Source of the DNA: CALXOJ01 sp034120015
Lineage (GTDB): Bacteria; Spirochaetota; Spirochaetia; JAFGXN01
Length of the DNA stretch: 64,000 nucleotides
Reading direction: 5' to 3'
Assembly: GCA_034120015.1 (NCBI GenBank)
Contig: JAXEIF010000029.1
Coordinates: 124,001 to 188,000, forward strand
Shown here: piece by piece, positions 24,031 to 31,088 of the stretch
How the letters are laid out: every line of letters begins with the position of its first letter
Numbering within the stretch: the first letter of the stretch is position 1
The notes under the pieces: generated by a model
What the model was told of the DNA's origin: nothing
Database searches by the model: none
Seen by the model: the letters and a program-made list of their open reading frames with translations, nothing else
Made by a program: the position numbers and the translations under genes

Positions 24031-25721
24031 AACGGCTTCTTTTCTTTTTTCTTTATTTAACGGCGGTTATGCCGGGCTTTTCTCAAAATCCGGTTCCCGA
24101 ATTGACGATAGAGCCGGGTGTGAATCAAATCAATATCATTATGACCATTCCCGAAGGATTTCAACAGGGGTGGCAGCCCCGGTTTTTCGGCGTCGATGTG
24201 GCCGGGGGAGACGGTTATACCGTGGCCGGTATCGATTTCCCCGACGGTTTTCGCGAAGGGGTTTATTTGACCGGAACTGTCACAATAACAGTGAGACTGA
24301 CAGCCCTTGAATCGGGAGAGGCGGAAATCCCTTTCACGGTTCGTTATCAGTTGTGTGATCTTTCCGGAGTCTGTTTTATGCCGTCCCGGGCGGAACTGAC
24401 GGCTTCCGTGCCCCTTTTGCCTTCGTCCGTAAACAGCTCAACGGTTGCGGTCGGAACCGGCACTGTTGAGGAAGCATCGCCGGTGCAGACCGGTGCCTCT
24501 TCCGAAGCCGGGGCGCTTTCACCTGTTTTAATCCTGCTGTTTGCTTTTCTCGGCGGACTTTTGCTGAATATCATGCCGTGTGTGCTGCCGGTTCTTTCCC
24601 TGAAAGCATTCAGCCTGTTGCAGCAGGCCGGCTCGCAACGCAAGCAGATGTTTGTCAATGCCATGCTTTACAGTGGCGGTATTATCGTATCGTTACTGCT
24701 GCTTGCGGCGGTCACGGTTGCAGTGCGGGCGGGAGGAAAAAGCGTCGGCTGGGGTTTCCAGTTCCAGAGTTTGGGATATCTGATTTTTCTGATCGTACTG
24801 CTGGTTTCGGTTTCTTTTGCCATGTTTGATGTGTTCGTGATTTCGTTGCCGGGGGGAGTTCGGGTCCGATCTCATAAAAATATGTATGCCGAAAGTTTTT
24901 TTACGGGTATTCTGGCTGTTCTTCTGGCGACGCCTTGTACGGCACCTCTGTTGGGGGCTGCCGTCGGATTCGCTCTGACAAAGTCGGCGGTGCTGATCTT
25001 TGCTGTTTTTTTTCTCATCGGGCTGGGGTTGGCCTTTCCGTTTCTGCTGATCGGAATTTTCCCCGGTGCCGTACGTTTTCTGCCGAAACCGGGGCAATGG
25101 ATGAATACGGTCAAAGAAGTGACCGGTTTTATTTTGTGCGGTGTTGCTGTCTGGCTGCTTTCCGTTTTGGGCAGACAGGTCGGAACGACGGCCATATGCG
25201 GATTTTTGGGGTGGCTGCTTTTACTGGTGTTTTCGTTTCGGATTTGGAACGGGTATGTCGTTTTGGGCAAGAAACGGACGGTGCGCATAATCGCCCTCTC
25301 TGTCATTGTTCTGTTGCTGGTTCCGACCGCTTTTGCGTTGTTTCCGACTCAGCGTATTGAAAAAGAGGCGGCCGGGTCGGTTTTTTCCGGTTATGAAATT
25401 TTTTCCGAAGCAGCTGTCCGTGAGGCGGTTGAAAACGGGGACTCTGTTTTTGTCGTGTTTTCCGCAGACTGGTGTCTTACCTGTCAAACCAACGAAAAAA
25501 CCGTTCTTTCCGATGACGGTATTCGTCGGCTGTTTCGGGAACGGGGCGTCCGTCTGTTTTACGGGGATTTCACCGCAGGAGACGAAAACATCGGATCCTG
25601 GTTGCGCCGTTACGGCCGTGCCGGCGTTCCGTTCGCCCTGTTTATCGATCAGGACGGGAATGAGACCGTATTGCCGGAGCTCTTGACGAAAAATCAAATA
25701 AAAGGTTTACTGGAAAAATAA
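24027..25721 (+). CDS. dsbD: Thiol:disulfide interchange protein DsbD
   Basis: 564 residues. A signal peptide (MKRLLFFFLYLTAVMPGFSQ) leads into the periplasmic alpha domain with Cys pair CDLSGVC; the central membrane domain has NIMPCVLPVLSLK and ATPCTAPLLG, the two membrane cysteines; the C-terminal thioredoxin-like domain has SADWCLTCQTNE. DsbD carries electrons from cytoplasmic thioredoxin to periplasmic thiols. All three cysteine pairs are intact. A plausible local client is the exported peroxiredoxin at 35197, which is inference. The gene overlaps rlmKL by four bases and is followed 12 bases later by the acyl-CoA ligase. Confidence 0.92.
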   Translation: MKRLLFFFLYLTAVMPGFSQNPVPELTIEPGVNQINIIMTIPEGFQQGWQPRFFGVDVAGGDGYTVAGIDFPDGFREGVYLTGTVTITVRLTALESGEAEIPFTVRYQLCDLSGVCFMPSRAELTASVPLLPSSVNSSTVAVGTGTVEEASPVQTGASSEAGALSPVLILLFAFLGGLLLNIMPCVLPVLSLKAFSLLQQAGSQRKQMFVNAMLYSGGIIVSLLLLAAVTVAVRAGGKSVGWGFQFQSLGYLIFLIVLLVSVSFAMFDVFVISLPGGVRVRSHKNMYAESFFTGILAVLLATPCTAPLLGAAVGFALTKSAVLIFAVFFLIGLGLAFPFLLIGIFPGAVRFLPKPGQWMNTVKEVTGFILCGVAVWLLSVLGRQVGTTAICGFLGWLLLLVFSFRIWNGYVVLGKKRTVRIIALSVIVLLLVPTAFALFPTQRIEKEAAGSVFSGYEIFSEAAVREAVENGDSVFVVFSADWCLTCQTNEKTVLSDDGIRRLFRERGVRLFYGDFTAGDENIGSWLRRYGRAGVPFALFIDQDGNETVLPELLTKNQIKGLLEK

Positions 25722-25733
25722 AGGAGTCTGTAT

Positions 25734-27641
25734 ATGAATGAGAAAACGGTACCCCAACGCTATTTGACCGCCTGCCGGAATTATCCCGAGTTGCCGATTC
25801 AGATTTACCGAGAGAAAAAAGAAGTGCATACGGTATCCTATGCCGAATCGCTTTCAACGGTTGCCTGTGTCGCCGCGGGACTGAAGTCGCTCGGAATCGG
25901 TAAAGGCGAAAAAGTCACCGTTTATTCCGATAACCGTCCCGAATGGCTGATTTTTAATTTTGCGCTTTTAGGCATCGGTGCGGTTGATGTGCCGCGCGGA
26001 ACGGATACTTCTTTTGACGAACTTTCCTATATCATCGGACACAGCGAAAGTACGTGGGCGGTTTTTGAGACAAAAACCTTGGCCGAAAAGTTCTTTTCCG
26101 ATTTTCCGGAAAGCGCTTTAAAGGGTGTTTTCATTTTTTCCGAAAACGGGAAGGCTGACAATATATCCGTTCCCCAATATCTCTTTTCCGATTTAATCGG
26201 TATGGGGAAAGAGGTGCAGTCCGATCCGGTCGGATTTTTTTCGGCCGAAGCCGAAAAAGGAGAATCCGATGATCTGGCATGTCTGATTTATACTTCCGGG
26301 ACAACGGGCCGTCCCAAAGGGGTCATGCTGCCGCATCGCAGTTTTATGTTTCAGCTGGAACGTATTTATACCGATTTTATTCCGTGCAAACCGGGGCATA
26401 AAGATCTGTGTGTTCTGCCGATATGGCATGCGTTCGAACGGACATGCGAATACATTGTGGCTACCTGTGGCGCTTCACTGGTTTACGGTAAACCGATCGG
26501 ACCTGCCATTTTAAGGGATTTGGCCGAATTCCGTCCTCAGTGGTTCGGTTCGGTGCCTCGTATTTGGGAAGGTGTTTACAAGGGAATTTATAAAACTGTC
26601 CGGGAAGGCGGTCTTGTTAAACAGCTGATGTTTGATTTTTTTGTTTCCGTCAGCACGGAATTCAAACGCTTTCAGCATATTTTAAAAGGTGAGTATGCGT
26701 GGCTGAAGCGCCCCAATCGTTTTGCCGACATACTGATTTCTTTTTTCCCGCTGATTTGTCTGGCTCCGTTTCATTATCTGGGGGATATGCTGGTCTTTTC
26801 CGCAATCCGGAAAAAATTAGGCGGAGCCATGATTGCCTGCGTTTCGGGAGGAGGGTCTTTACCGCCTTACATTGACCGTTTCTTTATGGCAGCGGGGATT
26901 ACTTTGCTCGAAGGTTACGGATTGACGGAAACCGGGCCGGTTTTGGCGGTTCGCAAACTGCACCATCAGATACCGGGAGTTGTCGGTGAATTTCTGCCCG
27001 ACATCGAGTATAAAGTTGTGGATGAATTCGGAAATCCCGTTCCTACGGCTTCCAAAGGACGTCTGCTTGTCAAATCTCCGCAGGTGATGGACGGTTACTA
27101 CAAAGATTCCGAAAAAACCGATGCCGTTTTGAAAGACGGGTGGTTTGATACGGAAGATTTGGTCCTTGTGACTTACAACAAAGCGTTAAAAATTATCGGA
27201 CGGGCAAAAGAAACGATTGTACTCAGCGGAGGAGAAAACGTCGAGCCGAAACCGATTGAAGATGCACTGTGCGAATCTCCGTATATCGAGTCGGTGATGC
27301 TGGTCGGGCAGGATCGACGGTATTTGGGAGCTCTGATTGTTCCCGCATTTGATATGCTGGGAGAATTTGCCAGAGAACACGGCTTTAACGAAGTTCCCGC
27401 CGAGGATTTAATTAATGTTCCCGAAATCAATGATTTTTATTCGAATCTGATTCGTGAAAAAATTTCTCCGGCAAAAGGATTCCGCAACTGCGAGTTAATC
27501 GGCGGTTTTGTTCTGCTCTCGCAGGCTTTTCGTGTCGGAATCGAAATGACGACAACCCTGAAAATAAAACGTAATGTCGTCTCCCGGATGTACGAATCGG
27601 AAATCAACGGGATTTACAGCGATAAAACGGGAAAAAATTAA
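25734..27641 (+). CDS. Long-chain fatty-acid-CoA ligase (AMP-forming)
   Basis: 635 residues from ATG 25734 with AAGGAG upstream. The adenylate-forming signature YTSGTTGRPKGVMLPH is at about 186-201; further motifs are GYGLTETGP and the hinge DGWFDTEDLV, with the C-terminal K-rich subdomain. It activates fatty acids to acyl-CoA (or another acyl acceptor) with ATP. In treponemes, which depend on outside fatty acids, such ligases feed phospholipid and lipoprotein acylation; substrate is not evident from sequence. Its stop overlaps that of the opposing zinc-ribbon gene by four bases. Confidence 0.88.
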   Translation: MNEKTVPQRYLTACRNYPELPIQIYREKKEVHTVSYAESLSTVACVAAGLKSLGIGKGEKVTVYSDNRPEWLIFNFALLGIGAVDVPRGTDTSFDELSYIIGHSESTWAVFETKTLAEKFFSDFPESALKGVFIFSENGKADNISVPQYLFSDLIGMGKEVQSDPVGFFSAEAEKGESDDLACLIYTSGTTGRPKGVMLPHRSFMFQLERIYTDFIPCKPGHKDLCVLPIWHAFERTCEYIVATCGASLVYGKPIGPAILRDLAEFRPQWFGSVPRIWEGVYKGIYKTVREGGLVKQLMFDFFVSVSTEFKRFQHILKGEYAWLKRPNRFADILISFFPLICLAPFHYLGDMLVFSAIRKKLGGAMIACVSGGGSLPPYIDRFFMAAGITLLEGYGLTETGPVLAVRKLHHQIPGVVGEFLPDIEYKVVDEFGNPVPTASKGRLLVKSPQVMDGYYKDSEKTDAVLKDGWFDTEDLVLVTYNKALKIIGRAKETIVLSGGENVEPKPIEDALCESPYIESVMLVGQDRRYLGALIVPAFDMLGEFAREHGFNEVPAEDLINVPEINDFYSNLIREKISPAKGFRNCELIGGFVLLSQAFRVGIEMTTTLKIKRNVVSRMYESEINGIYSDKTGKN

Positions 27642-27988
27642 ACGGACAGACGGGTAATCCAATACGCCAAACCGGCGATAATCCCCAACAGAACCGTAAC
27701 AAGGAGAATGCGTCCCCCGACAGAGACTGATTGGGGAGACGGCAGTGAAATCGATCGGATTTTAGATTGGGCTGCCCGATTACGGTCGGCAGCCGCTTTC
27801 TTTTGTTCTTCGCTCATAAAGCCGCAGGAGGGACATCCGTTGGAAAATTCCTGTGCGTTTCCGGAATAATCGCATTGCGGACATTTAATAGAATCAAACT
27901 GTTTGCCGCAGTGGGGGCATCGGACGTCCCATTTGTCGACCTGGTTGCCGCAGGCTTCGCAAAAATAATTGGCTTTCGGTTTAGGCAT
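27638..27988 (-). CDS. Zinc-ribbon membrane protein
   Basis: 116 residues from ATG 27988, which has GGAG upstream (the TTG four codons earlier does not). Three CxxC pairs fill the first 60 residues (CEACGN, CPHCGK, CPQCDY, CPSCGF), forming two zinc ribbons. After a charged, Ser-rich linker, one membrane helix (RILLVTVLLGIIAGLAYW) ends the protein, so the ribbons probably face the cytoplasm. The start overlaps the end of the TrpR-like gene by eight bases, marking an operon. Function unknown. Confidence 0.75.
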   Translation of the reverse strand: MPKPKANYFCEACGNQVDKWDVRCPHCGKQFDSIKCPQCDYSGNAQEFSNGCPSCGFMSEEQKKAAADRNRAAQSKIRSISLPSPQSVSVGGRILLVTVLLGIIAGLAYWITRLSV

Positions 27989-28274
27989 TTTTTTCTCCAA
28001 GCAGACGGAATAATTTCGGAAATACGGAGTTTTCCTGTTTCAGTTCTTTCGATCCGCGTGTGATCTTGCAGAGACTTACTCCCAAATCGGCTGCGATCGC
28101 TCTTTGCGGACGTCCTTCGTAAAGTTGCTTGACCAGTGTCCATCGTAAAGAAATTTCTTCTCTCTCTTTTTGGGTCAGAAGTGCGTGAAGCAACTTTTCT
28201 ACCATGTCTTTATCATCAATTCGCGTTAATATTTCAGTCAGCTCAATCCATTCGGGGCGGTAATCTCGTTTCAT
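27981..28274 (-). CDS. trpR: Trp repressor family regulator
   Basis: 97 residues aligning along their length with E. coli TrpR. The match LLTQKEREEISLRW keeps the Thr44 and Arg54 equivalents, and CKITRGSKELK keeps Arg84 and the recognition helix ITRGS. These are residues that hold tryptophan and contact the operator in E. coli. The helix-turn-helix is RAIAADLGVSLCKITRG. The protein should be a dimer repressing tryptophan synthesis or uptake genes, none of which lie in the window. The gene is the middle of a three-gene minus-strand operon, five bases after the small acidic ORF and overlapping the zinc-ribbon gene. Confidence 0.82.
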   Translation of the reverse strand: MKRDYRPEWIELTEILTRIDDKDMVEKLLHALLTQKEREEISLRWTLVKQLYEGRPQRAIAADLGVSLCKITRGSKELKQENSVFPKLFRLLGEKNA

Positions 28275-28279
28275 TTTGT

Positions 28280-28504
28280 TTAAAAACTGGCCTTCAGGCT
28301 TTCCGCAAAGTTTTTGTCGCCGATCTGACCGAGAATCTCGTCTGCTTCGGCATTATTTCCCCGGTAACGGAGAAGACAGTAAACATCTCCCAAAATTTCG
28401 TCGTCGCCGGTTCTGATTTTTTTATATTCGTCGGCACTCATTGCCTGGCCGAGAATGTCGTCCATCTCGGCATCCGTTACGGCTAAATCGAAAATAGTTT
28501 TCAT
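28280..28504 (-). CDS. Small acidic protein of unknown function
   Basis: 74 residues, rich in Asp and Glu, starting MKTIFDLAVTDAEMDDILGQ, with AAGGAG seven bases before the ATG. The short segment DEILGQ/DDILGQ/DDEILG appears three times, suggesting internal repetition of a helical unit. No signal peptide. First gene of the operon with trpR; it could be a partner or unrelated. Function unknown. Confidence 0.65.
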   Translation of the reverse strand: MKTIFDLAVTDAEMDDILGQAMSADEYKKIRTGDDEILGDVYCLLRYRGNNAEADEILGQIGDKNFAESLKASF

Positions 28505-28617
28505 GATTTTACTCCTTTTTTTAATATCAAACCTGACGTTTGCATTTTATAATGGAAATCCTTTTTTTTCCAGTAGATTTTTTCGAAATTCCGAAAAGTT
28601 AATCCCCTCCGAAAAAA

Positions 28618-28637
28618 TTTTCCGTCTGTACGGAAAA
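28618..28637. repeat. Inverted repeat just upstream of the symporter promoter
   Basis: TTTTCCGT (28618-28625) and ACGGAAAA (28630-28637) around CTGT. It lies five bases before the -35 of the symporter promoter and between two divergent operons (206-base gap). It may be an operator; the low-GC stem argues against a strong terminator. Confidence 0.45.
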
Positions 28638-28642
28638 AAAAT

Positions 28643-28671
28643 TTGACAAATAAGAAAAGTCATTATACGAT
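28643..28671 (+). promoter_or_regulatory. Sigma-70 promoter for the Na+/solute symporter
   Basis: TTGACA (28643-28648), 17-base spacer, TACGAT (28666-28671). It gives a leader of about 33 bases with GAGGAG before ATG 28711. Confidence 0.65.
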
Positions 28672-28710
28672 ATTGTATCGGGATTTTATCATTTGTGAAG
28701 AGGAGTTTTC

Positions 28711-30609
28711 ATGAATAAAAAGGTTTTTATTTACGTAGCGATTGCCTGTTTGCTGGCATTGTTTGCGTTCGGCAGCATTTATACACCGAAAGCGGAAACC
28801 GTTCAGACAGTGGCTTTGCAGGGAAAAACGGTTACCGAAGAAGCATTCGCAAGTCAGCTGATTCAGGACGGAAAAAGTCTGACAACATTGGATTATGTTC
28901 TTGTTGTTCTGTATGCCGTTTTGATTGTGGCGTTGGGATTATTTGCGTCACGGACAAAAAAAGGTCATGAAAGAGACGAGAAAGACTATTTCCTGGCCGG
29001 AAAGTCGTTGCCCTGGTGGGTTGTCGGTTCTTCTCTGATTGCCGCCAATATTTCGGCCGAGCAGTTTGTCGGTACATCCGGATCGGGATTTGCCATCGGT
29101 CTGGCCATTGCCAGTTACGAGTGGATGTCGGCCCTGACTCTGATTATTGTCGGTAAGTATTTCCTGCCGGTTTTTATAAAGGAAGGAATTTATACGATTC
29201 CCGAATTTGTGGAAAAACGGTACAACCGGACGTTGAAAACCATTCTTTCCGTTTTCTGGCTGGCTCTGTTTACGTTTGTCAATCTGACTTCGGTTCTTTA
29301 TCTCGGAGCCCGTGCTATGTCGACGGTCATTCCCGGCTTGAATCTGCTGCACTGCGTTTTAATTTTGGCTCTTTTTGCTGCCGCCTATTCACTGTGGGGC
29401 GGTCTGTCGGCCGTTGCCTGGACCGATGTTATTCAGGTTATTTGTCTGACGATCGGCGGTATTATTACGACGATTGTTGCTGTCGAGAAAGTCGGCGGTT
29501 TGGACACTATGATTGCTCAGTTTCCCGGTCATTTCGAACTGATTCTGAGTCCCGAAAATCCCGAATTTAAAAATTTGCCCGGATTGGGTGTTTTAATCGG
29601 CGGTATGTGGGTTGCCAACCTCTACTACTGGGGATTCAATCAGTATATTATCCAGAGAACTTTTGCTGCCAAAAGTCTTGCCGAATCGCAGAAAGGAATT
29701 GCGATGGCTGCCGTTTTGAAGATGATTCTGCCTCTGATTATTGTTATTCCGGGAATTGCCGCTTATGTTCTTTTTCAGGACGGACAAATTTCGATGCCTG
29801 TCAATGAGAAAGGAGGTGTTATTAACGATTCTGCTTACCCGATTCTGCTCGGTTTTCTGAAACCCGGTTTGCGCGGTATTGCTTTTGCGGCATTACTGGC
29901 GGCAATCGTTTCCTCTTTGGCCTCTATGCTCAATTCGATTTCCACTATTTTCACAATGGATATCTTCAGAGTCTACATTAAAAAAGATGCTTCTTCCAGA
30001 ACATTGGTAAATGTCGGTCGTCTGGCTGCCGTTGTTGCCCTGGTTATCGGTATGATTATTGCGCCTATGATGAAGAATATCGGACAGGGTATTCAGTTTA
30101 TTCAGGAATATACCGGTTTGGTTTCGCCTCCGATTCTGGCTGTATTCCTGCTCGGGCTGTTCTGGAAACGGACCAGTACGACAGGTGCGATTATCGGTGC
30201 TGTTTTGGGATCGGTTTTTTCGTTGGGAATTAAATTGGTTGTTAACTTTATTCCTTCCGTATCGATTCCGTTCATGCATCAGATGGGGATCACCTGTCTG
30301 GTTACCATGGCAATTATCTGGATTATCAGTCTGATGCAGAATCGTAATAAGGATGACAATAAAGCATTGGTTCTGGAAAGCGGAATTTTCAAAACACATG
30401 CCGCGTTTAATGTGATTGCCTTTGCCATTGTTATGATTTTGTGTGCACTGTACACTGTATTCTGGAACACCGGAATGATTCGCAAGGTATTTAAAGTCGA
30501 CGACTCTCTGGTGAAAGAACAGATTATTGTCACTCCTAAAAAGACCGATGCGGCGGCTGCGGTTGCTGCCGGCGAAACCGTTGAGGTTTCCGCATCGGAA
30601 ATTCAATAA
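28711..30609 (+). CDS. Sodium/solute symporter (SSS/SGLT family)
   Basis: 632 residues with about fourteen membrane helices. The family core begins at LDYVLVVLYAVLIVALGLFASR and has DYFLAGKSLPWWVVGSSLIAANISAEQFVG, the characteristic first helices of bacterial sodium/galactose-type carriers, and further on NQYIIQRTFAAKS. An extra N-terminal helix and a short extracytoplasmic loop (about 1-55) precede the core. The C-terminal tail is Ala-rich and acidic. It uses the Na+ gradient to import a sugar or similar solute. Closest resemblance by eye is to the Vibrio vSGLT group, so a hexose is likely. It stands alone between a promoter and a strong terminator. Confidence 0.88.
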   Translation: MNKKVFIYVAIACLLALFAFGSIYTPKAETVQTVALQGKTVTEEAFASQLIQDGKSLTTLDYVLVVLYAVLIVALGLFASRTKKGHERDEKDYFLAGKSLPWWVVGSSLIAANISAEQFVGTSGSGFAIGLAIASYEWMSALTLIIVGKYFLPVFIKEGIYTIPEFVEKRYNRTLKTILSVFWLALFTFVNLTSVLYLGARAMSTVIPGLNLLHCVLILALFAAAYSLWGGLSAVAWTDVIQVICLTIGGIITTIVAVEKVGGLDTMIAQFPGHFELILSPENPEFKNLPGLGVLIGGMWVANLYYWGFNQYIIQRTFAAKSLAESQKGIAMAAVLKMILPLIIVIPGIAAYVLFQDGQISMPVNEKGGVINDSAYPILLGFLKPGLRGIAFAALLAAIVSSLASMLNSISTIFTMDIFRVYIKKDASSRTLVNVGRLAAVVALVIGMIIAPMMKNIGQGIQFIQEYTGLVSPPILAVFLLGLFWKRTSTTGAIIGAVLGSVFSLGIKLVVNFIPSVSIPFMHQMGITCLVTMAIIWIISLMQNRNKDDNKALVLESGIFKTHAAFNVIAFAIVMILCALYTVFWNTGMIRKVFKVDDSLVKEQIIVTPKKTDAAAAVAAGETVEVSASEIQ

Positions 30610-30635
30610 TTGCGGATTAATTATCCGCAATCTTA

Positions 30636-30669
30636 AAAAAAGGGTCGTTCGTTTGAACGACCCTTTTTT
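30636..30669. terminator. Bidirectional terminator between the symporter and hypA
   Basis: A 15-bp stem (30636-30650 with 30655-30669) of A6-GGGTCGTTC and its complement around GTTT, with A and T runs on both sides. A second hairpin, TTGCGGAT/ATCCGCAA (30610-30617 with 30623-30630), lies just before it. Confidence 0.9.
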
Positions 30670-30699
30670 ATCAATCATCCGGTTTCGGGCATTGATTTT

Positions 30700-31041
30700 T
30701 TATCTGGCCACGATTTCTTTTATAATAAATTCTCCCCCCTCAATGACTTTACAGTTCTGTGATTGACAGTGCGGACATCGGTCTTCGTTTCCTTTTATGG
30801 CAAAAGTTTTACCGCAGTTCCAGCAAAGAGCTTTTCCCGGAATAATATTGATTTTTAATTCCGTTTTTTCCAGTAATGTTCCCTCAATAACGGCAGGATA
30901 GCATTCTTCAACATATTCGGGAACCACTCCCGAATATTCGCCGATATTCAATACCAGTGTACCGATTTCCGTTACGTTGTTTTCTTTTGCAACCGCTTCT
31001 ATCTTATCGACGATTTCAGCCATCAATCCCAATTCGTGCAT
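30700..31041 (-). CDS. hypA: Hydrogenase nickel incorporation protein HypA
   Basis: 113 residues from ATG 31041, chosen because it gives MHELGLM with the nickel-binding His2-Glu3 and has AGGAG upstream. The zinc site CWNCGK ... CPHCQS is complete. HypA, with HypB, hands nickel to [NiFe] hydrogenase or other nickel enzymes. It is the last gene of the minus-strand set hypB - Fe-S flavoprotein - hypA and converges on the symporter gene across a shared terminator. No hydrogenase subunits or hypC-hypF lie in the window. Confidence 0.92.
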   Translation of the reverse strand: MHELGLMAEIVDKIEAVAKENNVTEIGTLVLNIGEYSGVVPEYVEECYPAVIEGTLLEKTELKINIIPGKALCWNCGKTFAIKGNEDRCPHCQSQNCKVIEGGEFIIKEIVAR

Positions 31042-31088
31042 ATCGGTTCTCCTGAGAAAGCGCCCGTGCAAACGGGCGCTGTGCGGAA

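Noticed and set aside
24027..27641. Insertion or transfer signs around dsbD and the acyl-CoA ligase
   Set aside because: Spacing is tight (4-base overlap and 12 bases), composition is like the neighbours and no repeats or mobile genes are seen.
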